DNA of 64,000 bases from DATBFU01 sp035498405 (GTDB lineage Bacteria > Acidobacteriota > Thermoanaerobaculia > UBA5066 > Gp7-AA6), in NCBI GenBank assembly GCA_035498405.1, contig DATKAE010000047.1, forward strand, positions 124,001 through 188,000. The letters are read 5' to 3'. Of this stretch, positions 8,960 to 18,880 are shown piece after piece. Numbering within the stretch: the first letter of the stretch is position 1; each line of letters begins with the position of its first letter. Below the pieces are notes generated by a model. It did not search any database. It saw nothing but the letters and a program-made list of their open reading frames with translations, and had not been told where the DNA came from. Both the position numbers and the translations under genes were made by a program.

Positions 8960-9549
8960 AAGGGCCGCGGGAAGTAGCGCCGCTCGATGTCCTGCGCGAT
9001 CGTGAGTGCTTCCGGATCCGTTGCCACGCGCACGATCATGTCGCCGGCGCCCACTTCGCCTTCCTCGAGAACGCGCAGGTAGAAGCCGAGTCGGCGGCTT
9101 TCGAGCAGCTCTCCGACGAAGGCCTGCGAGCCGGCCTTCAGGCCCATCTTGAAGCAGGGCGCGCGGGGCTTGGTCACTTTCACGAGTGCGCGCCCCACGC
9201 GAAAAACGTCCCCGACGTTCACGTCCTCCTCGAGCAACCCCGCGGTCGTGAAGTTCTCCCCGAAGAATCCCGCTGAAAGGTCCGGCCGCCCGAGCGACTC
9301 CCGAAAGTACGCGTAGTGCTCGGACGGATAGACGTACACCGCCTGCTCGGGCCCGCCGTGAAAACGCTTGTCGACCTGGACGTCGCCCTCGAGAGTGAGG
9401 CGGTTCAGAGCGACGCGCCCCGGCGCCGGCTCCTTGAAGATGCCGGTGTGAACCTCGCCGTGGCGCAAGCGAAAGCGCGCCGGGACGGCCAGATTGACGG
9501 AGAGGAGCCGGGGAGCCTGGTCGGCAGGCTTGGGAGACGCGCTCATCAT
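8956..9549 (-). CDS. MOSC domain protein (YiiM-like)
   Basis: The product is about 197 residues. The MOSC core is visible: GVALNRLTLEGDVQVDKRFHGGPEQAVYVY, then FGENFTTAGLLEEDVNVGDVFRVG, and the conserved cysteine in TKPRAPCFKMG. MOSC domains bind molybdenum cofactor sulfur and in YiiM/YcbX proteins reduce N-hydroxylated compounds. The C-terminal helical extension of YiiM is short or absent. Two adjacent ATGs (9549 and 9546) are possible; a GAGAGGA site lies upstream. The 3' end overlaps the MocR stop by 4 bp. Confidence 0.85.
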   Translation of the reverse strand: MMSASPKPADQAPRLLSVNLAVPARFRLRHGEVHTGIFKEPAPGRVALNRLTLEGDVQVDKRFHGGPEQAVYVYPSEHYAYFRESLGRPDLSAGFFGENFTTAGLLEEDVNVGDVFRVGRALVKVTKPRAPCFKMGLKAGSQAFVGELLESRRLGFYLRVLEEGEVGAGDMIVRVATDPEALTIAQDIERRYFPRPF

Positions 9550-9654
9550 CCCAAGTACGTCCTCTCCCAGGCCGGGTTTCCGTTTCCCGCCGCAGTCGGA
9601 GCGAACACCCCGGGTTAAGATCACGCGCCGATCGCCGCCCGAGGAGAGCTGCCC

Positions 9655-12111
9655 ATGCATTTCCTGACTCTTGCCGTGCTCCTTGTGTCCGCATCCGCCG
9701 CGCCCGCAGCCGAGAAGGCCGCCGAGAAGCCGCCCGCGGAGAAGCCCTCGGGCGAAATGCCGTCGATTGCCGGTCGGACGCAGGGCCTCGAGCGCCGGGA
9801 AGGCTTCCTTGCGTTCTTCTGGGATGCCGGAAGGGGGCAGTTCCTGCTCGAGATCCGGACCGGCGAGGAGTTCTTGTACGGCTCGGGGCTGGCCGGCGGG
9901 GCAGGCTTACTCGAAGTGGATCTGGACCGCGGGCAGTTGGGCGAGCTCGGGGTTTGCCGCTTCGAGCGAGTCGGTCCCCGGGTTCTGCTGGTTCAGCGGC
10001 AAACGACGCACGGGGCCGGCGTCGACGATTCCGAGCGCACCCGCGTGGTCGAGGAGTCGTTCCCCTCTTCGATCCGGGCTTCCTTCCCGATCGTCGCGGA
10101 GCAGGGGGACCGGGTCTTGGTCGACGCGACCGCGTTCCTGCTCGCCGACGTCGATGTCCTGCCGGCCCTCGGCCGGGCGCACCTCGGGGAGTGGAAACAG
10201 GACCTCTCGCGCTCCGCGCTCAACTTCGACCGCACCGGCGCCTTCCCGCGCAACACCGAGATCGAGGTTCTTCAAACCTTCGTCTCGGAGAATCCCCCCG
10301 CCAGTGTCGTCAACGTGCTTCCCGATGGCCACACGATGAGCCTGCGCGTGCACCACACCTTCCTGAGACTCCCGGAACCCGGCTACCGGCCGCGCGCCTT
10401 CGATCCGCGCATCGGCTTCATTCCGCGACGGCACCTGGATCACGCCGCGCCTTTCACCGAGCCGATCGAAAAGTACTGGGTCTCGCGCTGGCGTCTCCAG
10501 AAGAAGGATCCGGCCGCGGCCGTTTCGGAGCCCGTCCAGCCGATCCTGTACTACCTCGACCGCGGGATTCCGGAGCCGGAACGCACGGCGATCCGGGAGG
10601 CCGCCCTCTGGTGGAACCACGCCTTCGAGCGGGCGGGATTTCGCAACGCGTTCGTGATTCGCGATTTGCCGGCCGGCGCGACCTTCCTGGACGCGCGCTA
10701 CTCCGGAATCGAGTGGATCAGCCGGGCGGAGCGAGGCTGGTCGATCGGCGACGCTCAGGTCGATCCGCGCACAGGAGAGATTCTCCATGGCGTCGCGCGC
10801 ATCGACTCGCACCGGCGCCGGACGACCGCGCGGATGTGGCGCAACCTCGAGCGGCCGAGCCCGGGCAACGCTTGCCGCGCGGCCGAGTCACCCGACCTCT
10901 CCTTTCTCGCCGCCGGCGGCGACGAGGCGCCCGGCGAAGAAGCCCTGGTCCTACAGCGGCTGGCTTATCTCTCGGCGCACGAAGTCGGGCACACGCTCGG
11001 GCTCGAGCACAACTGGGCCGCGACGACGTTTGGCTGGGGCTCGGTGATGGATTACCTGGCGCCGAACATCCAGATCCGGGACGGCGCCCTCGACCTCTCC
11101 GACGCTTACCCGAAGGATGTCGGCTCCTACGACCGCCTCGCGATCCAGTGGGGCTACACCGAGGAGGACGACCCGAAACGTCTGGATGCCATCGTGCGCG
11201 CGGGATACGAAGGAGGGATCTTCTACCCGCTGCAGGGAGATCCCCGCTGGGCCGAGTACGACTGGGGGCCGGATCCGGTGCGCTGGCTCTCGACGACGCA
11301 GGCGGTCCGCCGCGTGATCCTCGACCGCTTCGGTGCGGGTCAGCTCAAGCCGGGCGAATGGGTCTACACGCTGCAGGAGCGTTTCAACCTCGCTTACCTC
11401 TATCACCGCTTCGGAATTCAGGCGGCGCAGCAGTTCGTCGGCGGCCAGTTTCAGGCGAGCGCCGTGGCGGGGGACGGGCAGACGCCACTGGCTTGGGTTC
11501 CGGCAGGCAAGCAGCGGGAGGCGCTCGATCTTCTCCTCAATGCCCTCGAGCCCGAGAATCTCGACATTCCCGACCGAGTTCTCGCTGTCCTGATCCCCCC
11601 GCCGGACGACACGCGGAAAAGCCGAGAGCAGTTCCCTTCCGAGGCGGGCTCGACGTTCGACCGATTGACGGCGGCGCGCATCCTCGCCGCCCTGATCGTC
11701 GACCCGTTGGTCGAGCCCGAGCGCGCCGCCAGGCTCGCTCTCGCGTCGGGACCGGGGGCGTTGACGCTCGATCGAGTGCTCGAGCGGCTGATCGCCGCCA
11801 CCTGGGGCGCTCGGCCCGATTCCTCGGAGCACCGGGCCGGCCTCCGGCGCGTGGCGCAACGAGAGGTGCTCGACGCGCTCATGGACCTGGCGGCGAGCCC
11901 TCGGGCCTCGGTGGAGGTGCGGGCCGCGGTCTTCTCGCGCCTGACTCGCCTCCGCCGGGAACTTCGCGCCCGCCAGCCCGCCGACCCGCTTGCCGAGGCG
12001 CACGTGCGCTTGGCCGAACGGGATCTTTCCGAGTTTCTCGAGAGGCCGGAGCGGCGCGCGCCCCGGCCGCCGCGGTTGGAGGCGCCTCCGGGCCGACCAA
12101 TCGGCGGCTGA
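9655..12111 (+). CDS. Secreted zinc-dependent metalloprotease (DUF5117/DUF4953 type)
   Basis: This 818-residue protein has a signal peptide (residues 1-20, cut near SAAPAAE). The catalytic site SAHEVGHTLGLEHNW gives the extended zinc motif His442-Glu443-His446-His452, followed by a Met-turn in GSVMDYLAP (Met465). This is the metzincin-like arrangement of the DUF5117/DUF4953 family common in Acidobacteriota and Bacteroidota. N-terminal residues about 35-330 form the family's beta-rich region, and the C-terminal third is helical. It is expected in the periplasm or outside the cell, with unknown substrate. The gene stands alone, convergent with the MscS-type channel gene. Confidence 0.9.
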   Translation: MHFLTLAVLLVSASAAPAAEKAAEKPPAEKPSGEMPSIAGRTQGLERREGFLAFFWDAGRGQFLLEIRTGEEFLYGSGLAGGAGLLEVDLDRGQLGELGVCRFERVGPRVLLVQRQTTHGAGVDDSERTRVVEESFPSSIRASFPIVAEQGDRVLVDATAFLLADVDVLPALGRAHLGEWKQDLSRSALNFDRTGAFPRNTEIEVLQTFVSENPPASVVNVLPDGHTMSLRVHHTFLRLPEPGYRPRAFDPRIGFIPRRHLDHAAPFTEPIEKYWVSRWRLQKKDPAAAVSEPVQPILYYLDRGIPEPERTAIREAALWWNHAFERAGFRNAFVIRDLPAGATFLDARYSGIEWISRAERGWSIGDAQVDPRTGEILHGVARIDSHRRRTTARMWRNLERPSPGNACRAAESPDLSFLAAGGDEAPGEEALVLQRLAYLSAHEVGHTLGLEHNWAATTFGWGSVMDYLAPNIQIRDGALDLSDAYPKDVGSYDRLAIQWGYTEEDDPKRLDAIVRAGYEGGIFYPLQGDPRWAEYDWGPDPVRWLSTTQAVRRVILDRFGAGQLKPGEWVYTLQERFNLAYLYHRFGIQAAQQFVGGQFQASAVAGDGQTPLAWVPAGKQREALDLLLNALEPENLDIPDRVLAVLIPPPDDTRKSREQFPSEAGSTFDRLTAARILAALIVDPLVEPERAARLALASGPGALTLDRVLERLIAATWGARPDSSEHRAGLRRVAQREVLDALMDLAASPRASVEVRAAVFSRLTRLRRELRARQPADPLAEAHVRLAERDLSEFLERPERRAPRPPRLEAPPGRPIGG

Positions 12112-12128
12112 GGACGACGAGGCGCCGG

Positions 12129-14666
12129 CTAATCGGGAGGGCGAACCGTCTCCCGGGCTGGTTCCGGCGGCTTGTCTTCCGCCGGCACGGGGCGCAAGGC
12201 CTCGACCACACCGGGCGCGACGGACCGGAGGTTCAGGTCGCGCTGCGGGAACGGAATCTCGATTCCGGCCTCGCCGAGGAGGCGGTGGACAGCGCGGCGC
12301 ACGGCGCTCTGGAGCGCCAGCCCCTGTTCGAAGCGCCCGGCCCAGACGTGCAGGACGAAGTCGAGCGAGCTGTCGCCGAACCCCATGAAGTAGGCGGCAG
12401 GCGCCGGGTCCGTCAGCGCCTCGGGATGATCCGCCCCGGCCTTGAGCAGAAGCCCGATGACCTTCTCGGGATCGGAGCCGTACGCGACACCGACCTTGAT
12501 CTCGATGCGCCGCCGCCGGTCCGAGAGCGTCCAGTTGATGACGCTCTTGGAGATCAGGTCGCCGTTGGGGACGATCACCTCGGCCCCTTCGGCGGTCTGC
12601 ACGGTGCTCGACCGAATGCCGATGCGCCGCACGTATCCGATCGACGACCCGACATCGACGAAATCGCCGACCTCGATCGGGCGTTCGAAGAGCAGGATCA
12701 GCCCCGAGACGAAGTTGCCGACGAGGTTCTGGAGGCCGAACCCGATGCCCACGCCGAGAGCTCCCGCGAGCAGCGTCACCCGCGACAGGCTGATGCCCGC
12801 CGCGCTGAAGGCGAGCAGAACGCCGCCCACGATGATCCCGTACCGGATGGTGGTCGAGATCGTGAACGCCAGACCGGCCTTCAGCGGCAGCCGCGGGAGG
12901 ATCTCTCCTTCCAGCCAGAAGCGGAGGAGGGCGGCGGCCAGGTACGTTGCGGCGAGGACCGCGAGGAACGTCAGGATTCCCGACACCGACACCGTCGCCG
13001 AACCGACCGCGAGGCTGGCGTTCAGGAAACCCTGGAGCAGTCTCGAGGCCTGGTCCTGGACGCCGAAGGACCGGAGCGACCAGATAGCCCACTCGACCGA
13101 AAAGAGGAGTGCGAGCAGCCGGCGGAGAGCGCGGCGGATGACTTCGGCGCGGCTCTGCACGAGTCGCAGTGCGCGCGCGGGCCGGGTCACGAGCAGTGTG
13201 CTCAGGAACCCGTAGAGCAGCGCGTAGGCGCCGACCGAGATCAGCGCCAGTCCGAGCGAGCCGATCACGCCGTTGCGCAGCAAGCGAGCTGTTCCGATGT
13301 AGCCGATGATGGCCAGGACGAAGGCCGCGGCGAGCAGGGTCAGTGCGCCGACGATGACGGCTGTGGTGGCGCGCCGCCATAGGGCTTTCGGAAACGCGCG
13401 TTTCCACCGGCCCGAGGCGAGGTCAGCGGCCAGGGCAGCGCCGACCACCGAGACCTGCAGCAGCAGAACCAGCCGATCGAGAAGCGGGTCCTGCTCGTAG
13501 AGGTATCGCAGTGGAACCAGACACGCGGCGGCCGTCAGCGCGTAGAGCGAGCGCCAGAGCGTGGGACCGAAAAGGCGCGTCAGGAGCACGGCAGTCGAGA
13601 CGATGGCCCCGACCCAAACGATTTCGTAGAACAGGACCGGCGCTCCCGGCGGGGCGGCCCAGACTCGGAAGATGAGGGCGGTCAGGATGGCGGCCGCGAC
13701 AGGCCGATCGATCAGCCGGACCGCGGCCCGCGCGTAGGGATCGACCTTCGCACACTCGGCGGCGGCGCCGCGCAGAAGAAGCAGCACGATGATGCCCCCG
13801 AGGAAGAACGCCCAGAAGAGGCCGGCCTCGCGGGGGCCCGCGTTTCGAAGATAGTCCCTCAGCCGCTGGAAGTCCCGCGTGAGCTGCGCCTGCGCCGACC
13901 GCCCCATCGGCCGGCCGGCCCAGGCGGTTCGCCAGATCGGGGCCTCGGCGAGGGCGAAGAGGTGGCGCTGGGCCTCGGTTCGGCGGTCCGCCGTCGCAAC
14001 GCGCGCGGCGGCCAGTGCGCTCCGGATGCGCGAGACCCGGTCGAGCTCCGTCAAGGCCTCGTCGCGACGCGTCTTGATGTCCTTGCGGAGCTGCTCGACC
14101 GACGCCGCGGTGGCGGTGACGTGGATGAGAATCGACTCCGGCGCCCCGCTCTCGGTCGCCGACGCGAGGGTCTCGCTCCAGCGGCGGCCCATTCCGGTGA
14201 GCCGAGCGAGGTCGGCGTCGAGGGTCCGCGCCCGGGTGGTGAGCGCCGCCTCGAGCTTCGAGCCGGTCACCTCCAGCTCTCGCAGCTCGCCGTCGAAGTC
14301 CTGCAGCTGGATCAGCTGCACTTCCTCAGCGGAGGAAAGGGCCGGCTGTTTCAGGAGTCGAGCCCAGCGGGCCTCGATTGCGGCGATCTGCCCCGGGGCA
14401 TCGGCGACCTCGGGTCCTGGCGCCAGATGGGAAGTCATTTCTCGAACGACTCCCTCCGCGGCGGCGGCGTCTCCCGGAATCTCCGAGATAGCGATGGCGG
14501 ACGGCGTCGGGGGCGCCGCCGGCGGCGCGGGACCGGTCTTGGAAGGAGCGGAGGCTTCGCCCGTCGGGGTCGGAGCTTCTTCGCAGGCGCCCGCGGCAAG
14601 CGCGAGAGCCAGGAGCAGGAGCAGCCAGGCGCCGCGGCGGCGCCCATCGCACCTTCCAAACTCCAT
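12129..14666 (-). CDS. MscK/MscS-family mechanosensitive channel with lipoprotein-like N-terminus
   Basis: The product is 845 residues. It starts with a signal sequence and a possible lipobox (LALAAGAC). A helical, coiled-coil-like periplasmic region (about 60-240) and many membrane segments (about 290-620) follow. The MscS pore helix and beta domain are clear: TLLAGALGVGIGFGLQNLVG, GLILLFERPIEVGDFVDVG, VPNGDLISKSVINW. This layout resembles MscK/YbiO-type channels that open on osmotic downshock. ATG 14666 is chosen because it overlaps the stop of the hydrolase gene (TGATG), indicating translational coupling. It is the last gene of the kinase-hydrolase-channel operon. Confidence 0.9.
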   Translation of the reverse strand: MEFGRCDGRRRGAWLLLLLALALAAGACEEAPTPTGEASAPSKTGPAPPAAPPTPSAIAISEIPGDAAAAEGVVREMTSHLAPGPEVADAPGQIAAIEARWARLLKQPALSSAEEVQLIQLQDFDGELRELEVTGSKLEAALTTRARTLDADLARLTGMGRRWSETLASATESGAPESILIHVTATAASVEQLRKDIKTRRDEALTELDRVSRIRSALAAARVATADRRTEAQRHLFALAEAPIWRTAWAGRPMGRSAQAQLTRDFQRLRDYLRNAGPREAGLFWAFFLGGIIVLLLLRGAAAECAKVDPYARAAVRLIDRPVAAAILTALIFRVWAAPPGAPVLFYEIVWVGAIVSTAVLLTRLFGPTLWRSLYALTAAACLVPLRYLYEQDPLLDRLVLLLQVSVVGAALAADLASGRWKRAFPKALWRRATTAVIVGALTLLAAAFVLAIIGYIGTARLLRNGVIGSLGLALISVGAYALLYGFLSTLLVTRPARALRLVQSRAEVIRRALRRLLALLFSVEWAIWSLRSFGVQDQASRLLQGFLNASLAVGSATVSVSGILTFLAVLAATYLAAALLRFWLEGEILPRLPLKAGLAFTISTTIRYGIIVGGVLLAFSAAGISLSRVTLLAGALGVGIGFGLQNLVGNFVSGLILLFERPIEVGDFVDVGSSIGYVRRIGIRSSTVQTAEGAEVIVPNGDLISKSVINWTLSDRRRRIEIKVGVAYGSDPEKVIGLLLKAGADHPEALTDPAPAAYFMGFGDSSLDFVLHVWAGRFEQGLALQSAVRRAVHRLLGEAGIEIPFPQRDLNLRSVAPGVVEALRPVPAEDKPPEPARETVRPPD

Positions 14667-16150
14667 CACGGCTCGATCCACGCGCGCACGCGCTCCTCGA
14701 GGTACGGGAAGAAGGGATTCCAGGAGATTCGAAGGAAGTCTCCCTGGGAGACCGTGAGCACGCCCCGCTCGCCGCGGGGCGCGAAGGTGCCCAAACGGAT
14801 TCCTCCGCCCAGCTTGGCGTCGGGCTCGCCTCCGTAGAGCGGATCTTCGGTCGGGAAGGGAACGGCGACGTGGCCGACCGAGAACACCTGCGCGGGCCAG
14901 GCCAGGTGGAGAGGGCGCTCGGCGATCGTCTCGGAGCCGGCCGGGGTCGTGCGCGCGACGACGTCGAGCGTGTCGGAGCTGGCATTGGTCACGATCGTGA
15001 GCGTGTAGCGGCGCCGGGCGAGCGGGACGACGCGCGCCAGAAACGACGAGTCTTCCGGCTTGACGAACGGGCGGACGCTGGCGATTCGGTTCAGGTCGAA
15101 CAGGACGAGCTCGCTCCCGTTCTCTTCGAGCGCGTCATAGAGTTTCGTGACCACGGCCTCCGCCAGGATCGTGGCGTCCATGGCCGACTGGAACGCGAGC
15201 ATCGGAGGGAGTTGCCGGATCCGTCCTGACTTTGCGATTCGGGCGACCTGGGCCTGGATCTCGCCGGTCAGCTCCGACGTCTGCTGTCCCGCGAAGGCGG
15301 GGAAGGAGTTGTACTTGAACGGGTTGTATTCGGGCAGAACGTCGAGCCACCGGGTTTTCTCGAAATAGGGGAAGACCGCGAGCCGTCCCACGAACTTCGC
15401 CAGAGCGGCGGCCGGCGAGACGCCGATCATCGGCGAGAGAAGCACGATCCGGTTGGCCTTGGGTAGCTTCGCGCCCTCCAGAACATCGAGCGAGTACTTG
15501 ACGGAGAGCGCGCCGCCGTTCGAGTAGCCGACGAGGAAGAAGGGCTTGCCCTCGCCGATCCGCCGGCGCACGTGGCGAGCGCCGACGCACGTCGCGGCGA
15601 GCCAATCCTGCCAGGTCGCCTGCGTCAGCGCTCCCGGCACCGTGCCGTGCCCGGGCATGCGAAGGGCGAGAACGTAGTAGCCGCGGTCGCGGAAGTCCTC
15701 CGCCAGGCGGCGCATGCTGTAGGGCGAGTCGGTCAGACCGTGAATCAGCAGCGCCCCGCCGCGGATCTCGGCCGGAACGAGCTCGAAGGTTCGATTCCAG
15801 TCGCGCGAGTAGCGGCGGGGGCTCGAGATCCCTTCGGAGAAGTAGCGGTCGGCGCTCGTTCGGTCCTCGGGTGCCAGCCGGTCTTCGATGTTCTCCCGGA
15901 CTTCGTTGAAGATCTTCTCCTCGCGTTTCAGGTAATCCTCGAGCGTGAAACCCTCGGTCATCTCCGCCGCCCGGAGCTCGGAGGGGGGCACGAAGCGGTG
16001 CCACGGCTTCAAGGAGGGCGGCTGGCGCGATTGCCATGCGCGCGCGAGGACGATCGTCGCCAGGACGATCACCGCCGTGACCACCGCACGGCGCAGCCAC
16101 CGGAACACGAAGCCGGAGGACCCTCCTCTTTGCTTCATGCCGCGGATCAT
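14666..16150 (-). CDS. Membrane-anchored alpha/beta hydrolase
   Basis: This 494-residue protein has an N-terminal membrane anchor (about residues 19-37) and an alpha/beta hydrolase domain from about 125. The oxyanion motif is LLIHGLTDSPYSMRRLA, and the nucleophile elbow is GYSNGGALS. The acid residue is probably in QSAMDATI. The C-terminal 110 residues are beta-rich and unassigned. Lipase-, esterase- or thioesterase-like activity on a cell-envelope substrate is likely. Another in-frame ATG lies at 16138. The gene sits 7 bp after the kinase stop and overlaps the channel start, so the three are coupled. Confidence 0.85.
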   Translation of the reverse strand: MIRGMKQRGGSSGFVFRWLRRAVVTAVIVLATIVLARAWQSRQPPSLKPWHRFVPPSELRAAEMTEGFTLEDYLKREEKIFNEVRENIEDRLAPEDRTSADRYFSEGISSPRRYSRDWNRTFELVPAEIRGGALLIHGLTDSPYSMRRLAEDFRDRGYYVLALRMPGHGTVPGALTQATWQDWLAATCVGARHVRRRIGEGKPFFLVGYSNGGALSVKYSLDVLEGAKLPKANRIVLLSPMIGVSPAAALAKFVGRLAVFPYFEKTRWLDVLPEYNPFKYNSFPAFAGQQTSELTGEIQAQVARIAKSGRIRQLPPMLAFQSAMDATILAEAVVTKLYDALEENGSELVLFDLNRIASVRPFVKPEDSSFLARVVPLARRRYTLTIVTNASSDTLDVVARTTPAGSETIAERPLHLAWPAQVFSVGHVAVPFPTEDPLYGGEPDAKLGGGIRLGTFAPRGERGVLTVSQGDFLRISWNPFFPYLEERVRAWIEP

Positions 16151-16157
16151 AGCCGCG

Positions 16158-18833
16158 TCAGCGCGGAAGGCTCGCGGTCCAGTTCGTGACGACGGAGAGA
16201 GGTGTCGGTGTCTTCTGCTCGACGGCCGTCAGGGCGACGAGAATCCGCTGATGGTCGGCCGTGATGTCCCAGAATTGCGTGCTCGCGGGAAGGTTCAGAA
16301 GGACACGGGGCTGCCCGGCCCGGAATCCGCCCTGCGTCTTGACTTCCACGACCATGAGCTTTGAACCCGGGGCCTGAAAGGCGATCTCGCTCCCGTCGCG
16401 GCTCCAGCGAGGAGCCGAGCCGCCCCCTTTCGAGATCTGAATTCGTTCTCCCGGGCCGGGGAAGGGGCGGACGGAGACGTCGCGGACTCCCGATTCGTTC
16501 GATACGTAGGCGACCCATCGGCCGTCGGGAGAAAACACGCCGGTTTCGTTCCGCCATTCGGTCTGCAGGTAGGCCGAGGCCTTCTTGTCCGCGACGGACC
16601 AGACCCACAACTCGGGCCTTGCGTCGGGTCCCTTTGGCCCAGCCATCTGCCGGAGGAGAATCCACCGCCCGTCCGAGGACCAATCGAGTGGAGCCACTTC
16701 CCGTGGGAATGTCGAGAGCAACACGGGCTTTCCCTCTCCGCTCGAGTCGATCACGTAGAACGAAGAGGCGCCGCCGAATGCACCCAGCGCGAAAGCGACA
16801 CGCCGGCCGTCGGGAGACAACACGGGTTCAGATCCGCCCGTTCCGGAAGTCAGTCGGTTCCGCACGCCGCGTTCGAGATCGTATGACCAGAGGTCGGTGT
16901 GACCGCTCTCCTGGCGGAAGATGGAAAGGAGTGCCCGCTTGCCGTCGGGCCACAGGCGCACATCCCAGACCTCTGCCGGCGGCACTTCGGGCGCTCCGCC
17001 CGCCTTGCCCGATCGATCGAGCCACGAGAGCCGAATCTGCTGAGGGCCGAGACCTCTCCGATAGACGAGCACACCGGTGGCCGACGCCGAGAAGACCCCC
17101 GAGGACCGGACCGAGAATTCGATTTGCTCCGCCACCGGAACCGCCGCGCCCGTTGCCTTGAGGGTCTTCGCGTCGAACGGCAGCGCCATGAGCGTTTCCT
17201 CCCGTCGGAAGAGGACGAAGCCCGGCGGGGCGTAGATCGCGTTGGACTTGTCGGGCAGAAGGCGCACGGCCTCCCGCGATTCGGTCGAACCGATGAAGAT
17301 GCCGAGCTCCTCGTCGCGGACCTTCTCAGATTCCTCGCTTTTCATGGCGAGATAGAGGAAGTGTCGCCCGTCGGGCAGAAAGGAGGGGAAGCGGTGGGAG
17401 AGCGCTTCCTCCGACGCCCTCGGAAAGGTCACGGGCGTCGCCGTCCCGCCCATCTCCGAGACACGGTAGATCGCCCCGCCGCCGAGCGGCGCAAAGACGA
17501 TCGCTCCGTCGCGACCCCAGCTTCCGCCCCGGCAGTTAGGCGCCTCGGCGATCGCCTCGGCCGGGCCGCCGCCCGCCCGGATCTTCTTGAGTTTTCCGCC
17601 CTGGAAGAACCCCACCCAGGCGCCGTCCGGTGACCAGAAGGGATACTGCACGTCGTCGGTCCCTTCGAGAGGCCGGGCTTCGAACGAGGCGAGGGAGCGC
17701 ACGTAGAGATGGGTTCGATCGCCCTCCTGCGCGCTGAACACGAGCCGCATGCCATCCGAAGAGATGGCGATGGGAGCGCTTTCGAAGGCGAAGGTTTTTC
17801 CCTCCGGCGGCAGAACGGAGAAATGGAGCGCCGGCGGCGCCGCCGTTCGGGATCGCCAATAGGCTCCGGCAAAGATCGCGGCCGCGACGAGCAGGGCCGC
17901 CGCGACACTCCACGCTCGCGCCTCGCGGCCCCGGCGCCCCGCGGCCACGGGAGCCGGGATCCCCGCCTGCGAGCCTCCCTCGGCGATCCACCGGAGCTGC
18001 AGCATGACGTCGTGGGCCGTCTGCCAGCGATCTTCCGGGTCCTTGGCGAGGCAGGTCCGCACGACGCGGTCCAGAGCCGGCGGTGAGAGAGGAGAGACCG
18101 AGGAGATCGGCTGCGGTTCGTTCTGCAGGATCGCGGCAATGAGCGAGGCCTGGTTCTTTCCAGTGAAGGCCTTGTTCCCCGTCGCCATCTCGTAGAGCAC
18201 AGCGCCGAAGGCGAAGAGGTCGCTCCGCACGTCGGCCTCCTTGCCTTCGAGCTGTTCGGGCGACATGTACTGAAGCGTCCCTAGAATCTGTCCCGTGTCG
18301 GTCAGTTGCCGGTCGGCCTCCGTGGGCAGAGCCGAGAGATTGATGGCCGCCGGCGAGGCGGCGAATTTGGCGAGGCCGAAGTCCAAGAGCTTGACTCCCG
18401 ACTTCGCCAGCATGATGTTGCCAGGCTTCAAGTCTCGGTGAACGATCCCTTGCCGGTGCGCGCGGTCGAGGGCATCGGCGATCTGGATTCCGGAACGCAA
18501 GTACTGTTCGGCCGGAAGTGGTCCCTTGGCGAGGCGCTGGGTGAGCGTCTCTCCCTCGATGTACTCCATGACGAGATAGTCGGTCCCGTCTTGTCGGCCG
18601 ATGTCGTAGAGCGAACAGATGTGGGGATGGGAAAGCTGCGAGATGGTCCGAGCCTCCCGCTCGAACCGCTGTCGGCGGTGCTCGTCCCCGGAGAGGTGAG
18701 CGGGCAGCACCTTGACGGCGACGATGCGGTCAAGGCGTGAATCGCGTGCCCGGTAGACTTCGCCCATTCCCCCCGCGCCCAGGGGCGCGAGGATCTCGTA
18801 GGGGCCCAGGCGTATTCCGGCGGCGAGGCTCAC
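16158..18833 (-). CDS. Serine/threonine protein kinase with TolB-like propeller
   Basis: This 891-residue transmembrane kinase has residues 11-285 as a Hanks-type domain. It has the glycine loop LGAGGMGEVYRARD, Lys41, the catalytic loop HRDLKPGNIM (Asp134), DFG at 151-153, and SPEQLEGKEADVRSD. One membrane helix lies at about 308-326, after a short basic linker. The outside part (about 340-891) is a TolB/WD40-like propeller with repeated SPDGRWVAYVS-like strands. Such proteins are abundant in Acidobacteriota; the propeller may sense periplasmic ligands or proteins. The gene leads an operon with a hydrolase and a mechanosensitive channel. No partner substrate is known. Confidence 0.93.
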   Translation of the reverse strand: MSLAAGIRLGPYEILAPLGAGGMGEVYRARDSRLDRIVAVKVLPAHLSGDEHRRQRFEREARTISQLSHPHICSLYDIGRQDGTDYLVMEYIEGETLTQRLAKGPLPAEQYLRSGIQIADALDRAHRQGIVHRDLKPGNIMLAKSGVKLLDFGLAKFAASPAAINLSALPTEADRQLTDTGQILGTLQYMSPEQLEGKEADVRSDLFAFGAVLYEMATGNKAFTGKNQASLIAAILQNEPQPISSVSPLSPPALDRVVRTCLAKDPEDRWQTAHDVMLQLRWIAEGGSQAGIPAPVAAGRRGREARAWSVAAALLVAAAIFAGAYWRSRTAAPPALHFSVLPPEGKTFAFESAPIAISSDGMRLVFSAQEGDRTHLYVRSLASFEARPLEGTDDVQYPFWSPDGAWVGFFQGGKLKKIRAGGGPAEAIAEAPNCRGGSWGRDGAIVFAPLGGGAIYRVSEMGGTATPVTFPRASEEALSHRFPSFLPDGRHFLYLAMKSEESEKVRDEELGIFIGSTESREAVRLLPDKSNAIYAPPGFVLFRREETLMALPFDAKTLKATGAAVPVAEQIEFSVRSSGVFSASATGVLVYRRGLGPQQIRLSWLDRSGKAGGAPEVPPAEVWDVRLWPDGKRALLSIFRQESGHTDLWSYDLERGVRNRLTSGTGGSEPVLSPDGRRVAFALGAFGGASSFYVIDSSGEGKPVLLSTFPREVAPLDWSSDGRWILLRQMAGPKGPDARPELWVWSVADKKASAYLQTEWRNETGVFSPDGRWVAYVSNESGVRDVSVRPFPGPGERIQISKGGGSAPRWSRDGSEIAFQAPGSKLMVVEVKTQGGFRAGQPRVLLNLPASTQFWDITADHQRILVALTAVEQKTPTPLSVVTNWTASLPR

Positions 18834-18880
18834 GGAAGTCGGCTGGAGAATATCTCAGGCCGGCAGGCCCGGCTACTACA

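Noticed and set aside
9954..13382. Very long open frame overlapping the zinc protease and running into the channel region
   Set aside because: Arg/Pro/Gly/Ala-rich composition with no domain; a shadow of the metalloprotease and channel genes.
10951..13407. Minus-strand frame spanning the protease-channel junction
   Set aside because: No family motifs; the minus-strand MscS-type channel, read in a different frame, is the supported gene.
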